DNA of 55,628 bases from Streptomyces sp. ISL-87 (GTDB lineage Bacteria > Actinomycetota > Actinomycetes > Streptomycetales > Streptomycetaceae). This document shows, in pieces, positions 7,994-17,800 of this stretch. The stretch lies in NCBI RefSeq assembly GCF_018614095.1, contig NZ_JAGGOY010000060.1, forward strand, positions 1-55,628. The letters run 5' to 3'. The notes beneath the pieces are model-generated. The model was not told where the DNA came from. It worked only from the letters and a program-made list of their open reading frames with translations, and did not search any database. The translations under genes were made by a program, and so were the position numbers. How positions within the stretch are numbered: position 1 is the first letter of the stretch; each line of letters starts with the position of its first letter.

Positions 7994-9898
7994 TTATCCG
8001 TCCTGGCGTTCGGCGGCCGCCGCCGCGGCGGTCGCCTCGACGAGCGTGTCGATGTGGGCGGCGAGGTCCCGCAGCCGGGGGTTGGCGTAAACGGCCTTTA
8101 CCGGGAGGGCAACGGCCAGTTCGGCGCGGACCCGCGACACCAGCTTGATCGCGAGCAGTGAATGCCCGCCCAGCTTGAAGAAGTTGTCGTCGAGGCCGAT
8201 GTGCGAGGCACCGAGTACGGTCGCCCAGACGCCCGCGACCAGCTCCTGCGAGCGGGTCATTCCGGCCGTGGCCTCGCCGGCGGGCACGGTCACCGGGGTG
8301 GCGGCCGGGGCAGGCAGCGCGGGGCGGTCCAGCTTGCCGTTCGTCGTGGTCGGGAAGCGGTCCAGGGCCACGAAGGCCGCCGGCACCATGTAGGCGGGCA
8401 GGGCGGCCGCGAGGGAATCGCGCAGCGCGGACTCGGTGACGGAGCCCGGCGCTGAGCCGGGCCCGGGCGGCGCGGGCTCGGAGCCCGGCCCGAGCGCGGG
8501 CGCGGAGCCCGGTCCGGGGACCGCGCGGTAATACGCGACCAGACCCGGCGCCCCGTGGACGTCGTCCCGCAGGACCACCGCCGCCTCCGCGACACCCGGC
8601 TGCGCCGCCAACACTGCCTCGATCTCCGGGAGTTCGATCCGGTGCCCGCGCAGCTTGACCTGCCCGTCGGCCCGGCCGAGGTACCCGAGCCGGCCGTCGG
8701 GCAGCAGTCGTACGAGGTCGCCCGTCCGGTACATCCGGCCGCCGGAGCCGGCCGTGTCCGCCACAAACCGCTCCGCCGTCAGCCCCGGCCGGCGCCGGTA
8801 GCCGCGGCCCACGCGGGGGCCCGCCAGATACAGCTCGCCGCTCTCGCCGGCGTCCACCGGGTTCAGCTTTCCGTCCAGCACCCGCATCCGCAGCCCGGGC
8901 AGCACACTGCCGATGTGCGGGCCGTCGCCCGGGCCGACCCAGCCCGCGGTGGCGTCCACGGTGCACTCGGTGGGCCCGTACAGGTTCACCGTGCGCAGCA
9001 CCCCCGCCGCGCCGCGCTCCCCGAGCCGCCGCCACAGCGCCGGGCTGATCGCCTCGCCGCCGACGAGCAGGGTCAGCGGGCGCGGTCCGCCGTCGGCGGT
9101 GAGCAGGTCCAGCAGCGCATCGGCGTGCGAGGGGGTGATGTCCAGGTCGGTCAGTGCCTGCTCGTCGACCAGCCGGGCCAGCAGGGCCGGGTCCGCGCGG
9201 GTCTCCTCGTCGATCATCACCAGGGTGTCGCCCCGGCAGACCCGCACCCATTGCTGCACGGAGGCGTCGAAGGACGGCGAGGCGTTCCAGCCGACCCGTC
9301 CGGCCTCGGTGACGGCGATGCCCGCGTCCTCCAGCTCGGCCAGCAGCGCGGCGGCGGCCCCCCGGCCGATCTCGACGCCCTTGGGGCGGCCGGTGGACCC
9401 GGAGGTGTAGATGACGTAGGCGAGGGTGCCGGCGGGCACGGGCACGGGGGAGAAGGCACGCTCCGTCCCGTCCGGCGCGGTCAGTTCGGCCACCGCCAGG
9501 TGCTCCACGCCCGGCGCGAGCGGCCCGGCGGCGGGATCCGCGGTGACCACTAGGTCGGCGCCCGCGTCCTCGACCAGGTAGCGGCGCCGCTCGGCGGGCA
9601 GCTTCGGGTCCACGGGGAGGTAGGCGGCCCCCGCGGTCAGCGTGCCGATCAGGGCGGCCACCAGGTCGGCGCCGCGCGGCAGGCACAGCGCGACCACGCT
9701 CTCCGGCCCTATCCCGCGGGCGGTGAGCCGGCCGGCGATGCGCATCGCCTCGGCGCGCAGCGCGCCGAAGGTCAGTTCGCGGTCGCCCGCGACGACGGCG
9801 GTCCGCCCGGCGGGGGCGAGCGCGAGGCGCTCCAGCAGATCGGTGGAGGCGCGCGGGGCCTCGTACGTACGGGGACGCTCGGGAAGTACGGCGGTCAT
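7994..9898 (-). CDS. NRPS loading didomain A-T, predicted glutamine
   Basis: A 634-aa protein starting at ATG 9898 (MTAVLPERP), a few bases after the hydroxylase stop at 9904, so probably translated as part of the same operon. The adenylation domain (~6-530) has YTSGSTGRPKG, YGPTE, YRTGD and NGKLDRP. By alignment with GrsA the pocket residues read D-A-Q-D-L-G-L-V-D, with the A10 lysine as tenth. This differs at one position from the published Gln code DAQDLGVVDK. A T domain follows (~546-603, LGGHSLLAIKL). With no condensation domain it is either an initiation module or a trans-loading enzyme. It is the only A domain beside three A-less C-T units, which suggests it may charge several carriers. 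A Gly-Pro-Gly-Ser/Ala-Pro repeat insertion (8440-8525) sits in the small subdomain. Confidence 0.92.
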   Translation of the reverse strand: MTAVLPERPRTYEAPRASTDLLERLALAPAGRTAVVAGDRELTFGALRAEAMRIAGRLTARGIGPESVVALCLPRGADLVAALIGTLTAGAAYLPVDPKLPAERRRYLVEDAGADLVVTADPAAGPLAPGVEHLAVAELTAPDGTERAFSPVPVPAGTLAYVIYTSGSTGRPKGVEIGRGAAAALLAELEDAGIAVTEAGRVGWNASPSFDASVQQWVRVCRGDTLVMIDEETRADPALLARLVDEQALTDLDITPSHADALLDLLTADGGPRPLTLLVGGEAISPALWRRLGERGAAGVLRTVNLYGPTECTVDATAGWVGPGDGPHIGSVLPGLRMRVLDGKLNPVDAGESGELYLAGPRVGRGYRRRPGLTAERFVADTAGSGGRMYRTGDLVRLLPDGRLGYLGRADGQVKLRGHRIELPEIEAVLAAQPGVAEAAVVLRDDVHGAPGLVAYYRAVPGPGSAPALGPGSEPAPPGPGSAPGSVTESALRDSLAAALPAYMVPAAFVALDRFPTTTNGKLDRPALPAPAATPVTVPAGEATAGMTRSQELVAGVWATVLGASHIGLDDNFFKLGGHSLLAIKLVSRVRAELAVALPVKAVYANPRLRDLAAHIDTLVEATAAAAAAERQDG

Positions 9899-9903
9899 CG
9901 TGG

Positions 9904-10944
9904 TCACTCCCCGGCGAAAACGGTGGTGGACGGCTGGGACTCGGGGGAGCAGTCGGCCAGTGCGACCGGCTCGCCCATGGCGACGAGGATCTTCCGGTCG
10001 CCCTTGTAGGCCTCGCGGCCGTGCGCGCACAGGATGTTGTCGACGATCATCAGGTCGCCCCGCTGCCAGGTCTCGCGTACGGTCACCCGGTCGTAGACGG
10101 CGTTGATCGCGTCGACCTCGGCGCCGGTGAGCCGGGTGCCGTCGCCCAGGTAGGTGTTGAACGGCAGCCCGTCCTCCCCGTACGTGTCCAGCAGGACTTC
10201 GCGGATGTCGGCGTCGAGGGTGCGGCTGTTCCAGAAGGCGAAGTGGTTGAACCAGGTCTTCTCGCCCGTCACGGGGTGCGTGACGATCGCCGACCGGCGC
10301 TGACGGGTGATCATCGAGTCGTCGTCGAGCCATTCGTAGCCGACGGTGTTCTCCTCGCAGTAGGCCTCCGCCACCGCCTTGTCCTCGGTCGCGAACGTCT
10401 TGTACCAGGGCAGGCCGGCCAGCTCCGAGTAGTTCCGCACCAGCAGCCAGCCGGCCCGTGCGAACCGCTCGACGAGCTCCGGTGGCAGCAGCCGCAGGGC
10501 CTCGCGCATATCGCCGACGGTGGTGGCGCCGCCTTCCTCGGGGGCGATCACACAGCCGAACAGCAGGACGCCGGGGAAGTCGAGTGTGTAGCTGTTCTCG
10601 TTGTGCAGCCGGATCGGCTGGACCGCCGGGAGGTCGGTGGAGGAGAACACGCCCTCGCCGAAGTCGGTGCGCGGGGTGGCTTTCTCCTTGTAGCCGGCCC
10701 GCCGCTGGATCAGCGCGTCACGGGCGGCGGCGAAGCTCGCGGCGTCCTCGACGGGCAGGCCGCGCAGCAGTACGGCGCCCGAGCGGTGCAACTCGGCCTG
10801 GATCTCGGCGCGGTGGGCGGCCAGCCAGGCGACGGACGTCTCCAGGTCGGCGCCGGCCGGGGTGTGGACGATGACGGGCTTGCCGGGCTCGCGGACCGGG
10901 GTGACTCCGGTCTCGGCGGGGGCGTCAGCTGCGAATGTGGTCAT
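9904..10944 (-). CDS. SyrP/TauD-like Fe(II)/2-oxoglutarate-dependent hydroxylase
   Basis: 346 aa from ATG 10944, with GAGG about seven bases upstream. The iron-binding facial triad is visible as His114-x-Glu116 in RLHNENSYT and His308 in CAHGREAYKGDRKI; Arg317 is placed to bind 2-oxoglutarate. The HNENSY signature is typical of the SyrP-like branch of the TauD family, whose members hydroxylate the beta carbon of amino acids tethered to NRPS carrier domains (SyrP on Asp; KtzO/KtzP on Glu). The gene is immediately upstream of the Gln-type A-T gene, so beta-hydroxylation of carrier-bound glutamine is the natural inference; the substrate is not proven by sequence. Confidence 0.88.
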   Translation of the reverse strand: MTTFAADAPAETGVTPVREPGKPVIVHTPAGADLETSVAWLAAHRAEIQAELHRSGAVLLRGLPVEDAASFAAARDALIQRRAGYKEKATPRTDFGEGVFSSTDLPAVQPIRLHNENSYTLDFPGVLLFGCVIAPEEGGATTVGDMREALRLLPPELVERFARAGWLLVRNYSELAGLPWYKTFATEDKAVAEAYCEENTVGYEWLDDDSMITRQRRSAIVTHPVTGEKTWFNHFAFWNSRTLDADIREVLLDTYGEDGLPFNTYLGDGTRLTGAEVDAINAVYDRVTVRETWQRGDLMIVDNILCAHGREAYKGDRKILVAMGEPVALADCSPESQPSTTVFAGE

Positions 10945-10979
10945 GGAAGGTCCTCAGGAGGGTGCGGAGTCGAGCGGGG

Positions 10980-11036
10980 AAGGGGGCGAGCGGAGGAAGG
11001 GGGCGAGCGGAGGAAGGGGGCGAGCGGAGGAAGGGG
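10980..11036. repeat. 17-bp tandem repeat between thioesterase and hydroxylase genes
   Basis: Three perfect copies of AAGGGGGCGAGCGGAGG (10980-11030) plus six bases of a fourth fill most of the 107-bp gap between the thioesterase stop (11052) and the hydroxylase start (10944). The array is noncoding. Any role in transcription or spacing is unknown. Confidence 0.9.
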
Positions 11037-11051
11037 CCGGCCGGGGAAGGG

Positions 11052-11855
11052 TCAGGCGGCGGCCGGGGCGGTGGCGGTGGCGTGCCCGCTGACGGCCGAG
11101 GCCAGCACGGCGAAGAACTCCGGCAGCTGCTGCTGGAAGTAGAAGTGGCCGCCCGGCAGGACGTACGAGGTGAACGCGTGGTCGGTGATCTGCGCCCAGC
11201 GGCCCAGCGAGGCGGCCGGCGCGACCGGGTCGGCGTCGCCGCCGATCACCGTCACCGGGCAGTCCACCCGGGCTTCGGACTCCTCGCAGCGGTAGACGTC
11301 GTCGATGGCGAAGTCGGCTCGGATGGAAGGGATGATGATCTCGCGCAGCTCGGGCTCGTCGAGGATGCCGTCGTCGGTGCCGCCGCGCTCCTTGATGGCG
11401 GCGACCAGCTCGTCGTCGTCCAGCAGCTGCGGGTACACGGCGCACGGGTTGGCGAGGAACGGCGCCCGGCAGGCCGAGGCGACGAGCGCCCGGGGGGTGC
11501 GGCCGGCCGCCTGGAGGATTCGTACCACCTCGAAGGCGACGAGCGAGCCCATGCTGTGCCCGAGCACCACTAGGTCCTCCGTGGCCCCGGCGGGCAGGGC
11601 GGCCGCGACCGGCCCGGCCAGGTCGGCGATCCCGCGCGGCAGCTCCTCGGCGAAGCGGGCACCGCGGCCCGGGTACTGGCCGATGAGCAGCCGTACGTCG
11701 TCCGGGAGGTACTGGCGCCACTCCGCGTAGGCGTGGGCGTTGCCGCCGGCGTGCGGGAGGACCAGCAGCGAGACGCGCTGCGGGCCTTGGCCGGGGAGGT
11801 CCCAGACCACGTCGTCGGGCGCGGGGGTGAAGGCCGGGTACTGGTCGTTGCTCAT
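11052..11855 (-). CDS. Type II thioesterase (TEII), alpha/beta hydrolase
   Basis: 267 aa. ATG 11855 overlaps the stop of the upstream NRPS gene in an ATGA arrangement, so the two are translationally coupled. Motifs: LPHAGG near residue 34, the nucleophile elbow GHSMGS with Ser101, GGDADPV carrying the probable Asp near 205, and GGHFYF with the catalytic His near 235. This is the RifR/SrfA-D group of stand-alone thioesterases that clear misprimed carrier domains. None of the NRPS proteins here carries an integrated TE, so this enzyme could also take part in release; that is inference. Confidence 0.93.
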   Translation of the reverse strand: MSNDQYPAFTPAPDDVVWDLPGQGPQRVSLLVLPHAGGNAHAYAEWRQYLPDDVRLLIGQYPGRGARFAEELPRGIADLAGPVAAALPAGATEDLVVLGHSMGSLVAFEVVRILQAAGRTPRALVASACRAPFLANPCAVYPQLLDDDELVAAIKERGGTDDGILDEPELREIIIPSIRADFAIDDVYRCEESEARVDCPVTVIGGDADPVAPAASLGRWAQITDHAFTSYVLPGGHFYFQQQLPEFFAVLASAVSGHATATAPAAA

Positions 11856-14800
11856 GAGGAACTCCGTTCCTGGTCGGGGGTGCGCCGGCGCAGGGCGGGC
11901 CTGGCCCGCCGGGGCGAAGGGGCGTCGGACCGCCGCCGGTTCTCGATGTGCTGGGCGAGGGTGGCGGGGGTGGGGTGCTGGAAGACGTCGCGGAGGGTGA
12001 GGGCGACGCCGAGGGTGGTACTGATGCGGCTGGTGAGGCGGGCGGCTAGGAGGGAGTGGCCGCCCTGGTCGAAGAAGTTGTCGTCGATGGACAGTGGCGA
12101 GGGCGTGTTCAGGGCCTCGCTGAAGTACGTGCGCACCGACTCCTCCAGCGCTGTGCGCGGGGCACGTCCGCCGGCCGTCGTCACCGCCTGGGGGGCGGGC
12201 AGGGCGCGCTTGTCGATCTTCCCGTTGGGGGTGAGGGGCAGCCGGTCGAGCGTGATCACGAACGCCGGGATCATGTGGTCGGGGAGGAGCGTGCGCAGCC
12301 AGAGACGGACGTCCTGGGGGGCCAGTTCGGGATCGGCCGTCACCAGGTAGGCCGTGAGCTGCGGGGTGCTGTGGTGGTCGGGGTGGGTCGCGAGGGTGGC
12401 CTGGGTGATGTCGGGGTGGCTGGTGAGGACGGTCTCGATCTCGGTGGGTTCGATGCGGAAGCCGCGGATCTTGATCTGGGTGTCGGTGCGGCCGGTGTAG
12501 TGGAGGTTGCCGTGGGTGTCCCAGTGGGCCTGGTCGCCGGTGCGGTAGAGGCGGGATCCGGGCGGGCCGTAGGGGTTGGGGACGAAGTGGGTGGCGGTGG
12601 TGGCGGGTTGGGCGAGGTAGCCGTGGGCGAGTCCGTCGCCGGTGAGGTAGAGCTCGCCTGTGGTGCCGGGAGGTGCCGGCGCGAGGTGGGCGTCGAGGAT
12701 GTAGGCGTGCTTGTTGGTGAGCGGCCGGCCGATCGAGACGGTGGCGGTGGGCTCGGCCGTGGGCTCGATGGTGTGGGTGGTGGTGAAGCCCATGGATTCG
12801 GCGGGGCCGTAGCCGTTGGTGATGGTCAGGCCGGGGTGGAGCTGGTGGAGGCGGTGGACGTGGGTGGGGGAGGCGGGTTCGCCGCCGGTGTAGACGATGC
12901 GGGTGGTGGTGAAGGTGTCGGGGTGCTCGTCGGTGAGGTAGTTGAAGAGGCTGGAGGAGAGCTGGAGCATGGTGACGCCCCATTGCGGGGCGAGCGCGGC
13001 GACAAGGGCGGGATCGGGGCGCTGGCCCGGTTGGAGAACGGTGCTTCCGCCGTGGAGCAGTGCTCCCCAGAACTCCAGGCTGAAGGCGTCCCAGGAGACG
13101 GGTGAGCACTGGAGGAAGGTTTCCTCCGGCCCGAAGCTCGCGTAGGTCTGGGCGGTGACCGTGGAGACCAGGTTCCGGTGCGAGGACAGGATCCCCTTCG
13201 GCCGTCCCGTCGACCCGGAGGTGAACATCACGCACGCCACATCCGCCGGGGTCAGCGCGACACCGAGGTTCCCGGGATCGCGGGCGGTGATCAGGTCCCG
13301 GTGGGTGTCGACCAGGACGGTCGGCCAGGGGCCGTCCACCCGCGCGGCGTGCCGGGTGTCGGTGACGAGGACGCCGATCGAGGCATCCCGCGCCGTGCCG
13401 GTCAGCCGTTCGTCGGGGAACTCCGGGTCCAGCAGCGCATATCCCGCGCCCGTTTTGACGACGGCCAGCAGGGCGACCGCGAAGTCGATGCCGCGGTCCA
13501 GCAGGATCCCCGCCAAGTCGCCCCGGCCCAAGTCCTGTTCGATGAGATGCCGGGCGAGCCGGTTGGCGCGGGCGTTGAGCTCCGCGTAGGAGAGCTCCTG
13601 CCCGCCGAACACGACCGCCCGCGCCTGCGGCCGTAGGAGCACCTGCTCCTCGAAGCGGTCCGCCAGCGTTGCCGCCTCGCCGATCTCGGCCCGGCTGCCC
13701 GTCCACTCCTCCAGCACCTGCCGACGCTCGCCCTCACCCAACAACTCCAGCTGCGAGAGCGGCAGCTCCGGCCCGGCCACCGCCTGCTCCAGCGTGCGCC
13801 GCAGCATGCCGGCCATCCGCTCGACGGTGGAGTGCTCGTACAGGTCGGAGCTGTAGAGCACCGCCCCGGTCAGGCCGGTGTCCTCCTCGGCGTGCAGAAG
13901 GAACTCCAGGTCGAACTTGACGGCCCCCGTCGCGAGCGGCTCGGCGGCTCCGGCACGCAGACCGGGGAGGGCGGGCCCGGCGGCGGGGCCGGACTCCAGC
14001 GCCAGGCACACCTGGAACAGCGGGTGCCGGGCGAGGGACCGGGCCGGGTTCACCGCCTCCAGGACCAGGTCGAACGGGGCGTCCTGATGGGCGAAGGCAT
14101 CCAGATCAGCGGCCCGCACCCGGCCCAGCAGCTCGCGGAAGCTCGGATTCCCGGAGGTGTCGGTGCGCAGCACCAGGGTGTTGACGAAGAAGCCCACCAG
14201 CCCCGACAGCGCCTCGTCCGCCCGCCCGGCGACCGGCGAGCCGAGCGGGATGTCCGTCCCCGCCCCCAGCCGGGTCAAGGTCGTGGCCAGCGCCGCCTGG
14301 AGCACCATGAACGGCGTGCAGCGTTCGGCGCGCGCCAGCTCCACCACCCGCTTGTGCAGCTCGGGCCCGAAGTCCACCCGGACCACCCCGCCCCGCTGAC
14401 CGGCGACCGGCGGACGCGGCCGGTCGTGGAGCAGCCCGAGCTCCTCCGGCAGATCGGCCAGCACCGTCTTCCAGTAGGCGAGGTGTTCCTCCAGCGGCCG
14501 GCCGGCGAGCGCCGAGCGCTGCCAGAGCGCGTAGTCGGCGTACTGCACCGGCAGCGGAGACCAATCGCAGGAGCCGCCCGCCAGCCGGGCGGAGTAGGCG
14601 CAGGACAGGTCGTCGAAGAGCGGACGCAGCGACTGCCCGTCGGTGGCGATGTGGTGCAGCAGGATCAGCAGGGTGTACTGAGCATCCCCGCTACGGAACA
14701 GCGTGACGCGCAGGGGGTGTTCGGCCGCCAGATCGAACGAGTGCCGGGCAGCGGCGAGCAGTTCTGCTTCGAGTCCGCCGGGCTCGACCGTCCGGAGCTC

Positions 14801-17800
14801 GAAGGCGACGGTTTCAGTGGCGGGGCTGACGAGCTGGTACGGGTCACCGCCGACGGTGGTGAACCGCGTCCGCAGCGGCTCGTGGCGGGCCACGAGGTCG
14901 GCGAAGGCGGCGCGCAGCGCCTCGATGTCCGGCTCGCCCTCCAGCCGTACCGCCATCGGGACGTTGTACGAGGTCCCGTGCGCCTCAAGCCCGGAGACGA
15001 GCCAGAGCCGCTGCTGGGCGAAGGACAGCGGGAGCCGATCGGGCCTCGGCTCGGCCCGGGTGAGCGGCGGCAGGACGGGCCGGCCGGAGACGGCGGCGAT
15101 CCGGCGGGCGAGGGCGGCCGGGGTGGGGTGCTGGAAGACGTCGCGCAGGGTGAGGGAGACAGCAAGGGTGGAGCGGATACGGCTGGTCAGGCGGGCGGCG
15201 AGGAGGGAATGGCCGCCGTGGTCGAAGAAGCTGTCGTCGATGGACAGCGGGGCCGGGGAGCCGAGGACCTCGCTGACCAGGGTCCGCACGATCTCCTCCA
15301 GCTCGGTACGCGGCTGGCGGCCTCCGCTGGTCAGGGGCAGCTCGACGGCGGGCAGGGCGCGCTTGTCGATCTTCCCGTTGGGGGTGAGCGGCAGCCGGCC
15401 GAGGACGGCGAACCGCGCGGGGACCATGTGCTCGGGCAGCCGCTCGCGCAGCCAGGCCTTGAGGGCGGCGGGACTGAGGGGGACACCGGGGGCGGTGGTG
15501 ACGTAGGCGGTCAGCTGCTGGTCGGCGTGGACGACGGCAGCCTGGGTGATGTCGGGGTGGGTGGTGAGGACGGTCTCGATCTCGGTGGGTTCGACGCGGA
15601 AGCCACGGATCTTGATCTGCGAGTCCGTTCGGCCGGTGTAGTGGAGGTTGCCGTGGGTGTCCCAGTGGGCCTGGTCGCCGGTGCGGTAGAGGCGGGTGCC
15701 GGGCGGGCCGTAGGGGTTGGGGACGAAGTGGGTCGCGGTGGTGGCGGGTTGGGCGAGGTAGCCGTGGGCGAGTCCGTCGCCGGTGAGGTAGAGCTCCCCG
15801 GTGACAGCGGGCGGGGTGGGGCGCAGACGCGCGTCCAGCACATAGGCGTGCTTGTTGGTGAGCGGCCGGCCGATGGAGACCGTGCCCGGGACCTCCTCGC
15901 TGGGTTCGATGGTGTGGGTGGTGGTGAAGCCCATAGATTCGGCGGGGCCGTAGCCGTTGGTGATGGTCAGGCCGGGGTGAAGCTGGTGGAGGCGGTGGAC
16001 ATGGGTGGGGGAGGCGGGTTCGCCGCCGGTGTAGACGATGCGGGTGGTGGTGAAGGTGTCGGGGTGCTCGTCGGTGAGGTAGTTGAAGAGGCTGGAGGAG
16101 AGCTGGAGCATGGTCACCCCGTGCTCCTGGGCGAGCGCGGCGACGAGCGCCGGCTCGGGGCGCTGGCCCGGTTGGAGAACGGTGCTTCCGCCGTGGAGCA
16201 GTGCTCCCCAGAACTCCAGGCTGAAGGCGTCCCAGGAGACGGGTGAGCACTGGAGGAAGGTTTCCTCCGGCCCGAAGGCCGCGTAGGTCTGGGCGGTGAC
16301 CGTGGAGACCAGGTTCCGGTGCGAGGACAGGATCCCCTTCGGCCGTCCCGTCGACCCGGAGGTGAACATCACGCACGCCACATCCGCCGGGGTCAGTACC
16401 ACACCGAGGTTGCCGGGATCCCGCCCGGCGATGGCGACTGCTTCCCTCTCGGCGTCCACCAGCACCGTCGCCCACGGGCCGTCGATCCGCTCCCGGTGCC
16501 CGCTGTCGGTCACCACCAACCGCAGCCCCGCCTCGGCCGCCGTGCCGGTCAGCCGTTCGTCGGGGAACTCCGGGTCCAGCAGCGCATATCCCGCTCCCGT
16601 TTTGACGACGGCCAGCAGGACGACCGCGAACTCGATGCCGCGGTCCAGCAGGACCCCCGCCAAGTCGCCCCGGCCCAGGCCCTGTTCGATGAGATGCCGG
16701 GCGAGCCGGTTGGCGCGGGCGTTGAGCTCCGCGTACGAGAGCTCCTGCCCGCCGAACACGACCGCCCGCGCCTGCGGCCGTAGGAGCACCTGCTCCTCGA
16801 AGCGGTCCGCCAGCGTTGCCGCCTCGCCGATCTCGGCCCGGCTGCCCGTCCACTCCTCCAGCACCTGCCGACGCTCGTCCTCACCCAACAACTCCAGTTC
16901 GGAAAGGGGCCGTTCCACCCCTTCGAGGGCCGCCTCCACGAACCGTACGAACCGGTCCTGGTGCCCGGCGACCGCCGCGATGTCACACACGTCCGGCGCC
17001 GCGTCGAAGTCGATCCGCAGCCCGCCCTCCGGCCCGAGGTCGTACACCCCGACCGCCAGGTCCTCCACCGGGCCGTTACTCAGGTTGTACTGGGTGGTCG
17101 GCAGACCGCAGAAGCGCATGCCCGGCGTGAACGCCATGATGTTGACCAGCGGAGCCGTGATCCGCCGCTCCGCCTCACCCAGGCCCAGGTCGCGGCACAT
17201 GTCCTCGTACCGGGTGCGCTGGTGCTTGAGCCCCTGCCGGGTCTCCGCGACCACCGAGGCCAGCAGCTCGGCCAGTGTCCCGTCGGCCGCCACCGGCACC
17301 CGCAGCGGGATGACGTTCGACAGCATGCCCGGTGTGCACCGCGCGAGCTCCGTCCGCCGCCCGGTCACCGGCAGGCCCAGGACCGGCTCGCCGGTTCCGC
17401 CGGCCCGGTGCACGTACGCCCCGACCAGCGCTATCACCAGCATCGTCCACGGCGCCCGGTGCGCCCGGGCCACCTCCCGCAGCCGGTCCGCGCGGGCCGG
17501 CGGGAGGACCACGGTGCGCCGCGTGAACGGCAGCTCCCCGGAGGGCGTCCCGCCCGGCGCCGCGCGGCCGGTCCGGCCCTCGCCCAGGCGGGGCGTCTGC
17601 GGCAGCCCCGCCAGGTGAGCGGCCCAGTGCTCCCGATCGGCCCGGGCCGCGTCCGAGGCCCGGTACTCCGCGTCCTCGGCCAGTACGTCGGCCAGCGCCC
17701 CGAACGGACTCGGCCCCCAGGGATCCCCGGCGGCCGCCCGCTCGTACAGCTCGACCAGCCGCTGGTCGAGCAGGGCCACCCCCATGCCGTCGATGGCGAG

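Noticed and set aside
2627..9553. Several long plus-strand open frames across the NRPS genes
   Set aside because: All are complementary-frame shadows of C, A and T domains and lack ribosome binding sites.
7989..9686. N-terminal extension that would make the A-less NRPS a 2323-aa protein starting at 9686
   Set aside because: The first ~565 residues of that frame are an Arg/Gly-rich out-of-frame reading of the A-T gene; ATG 7988 with AAAGGA and an immediate condensation motif is the true start.
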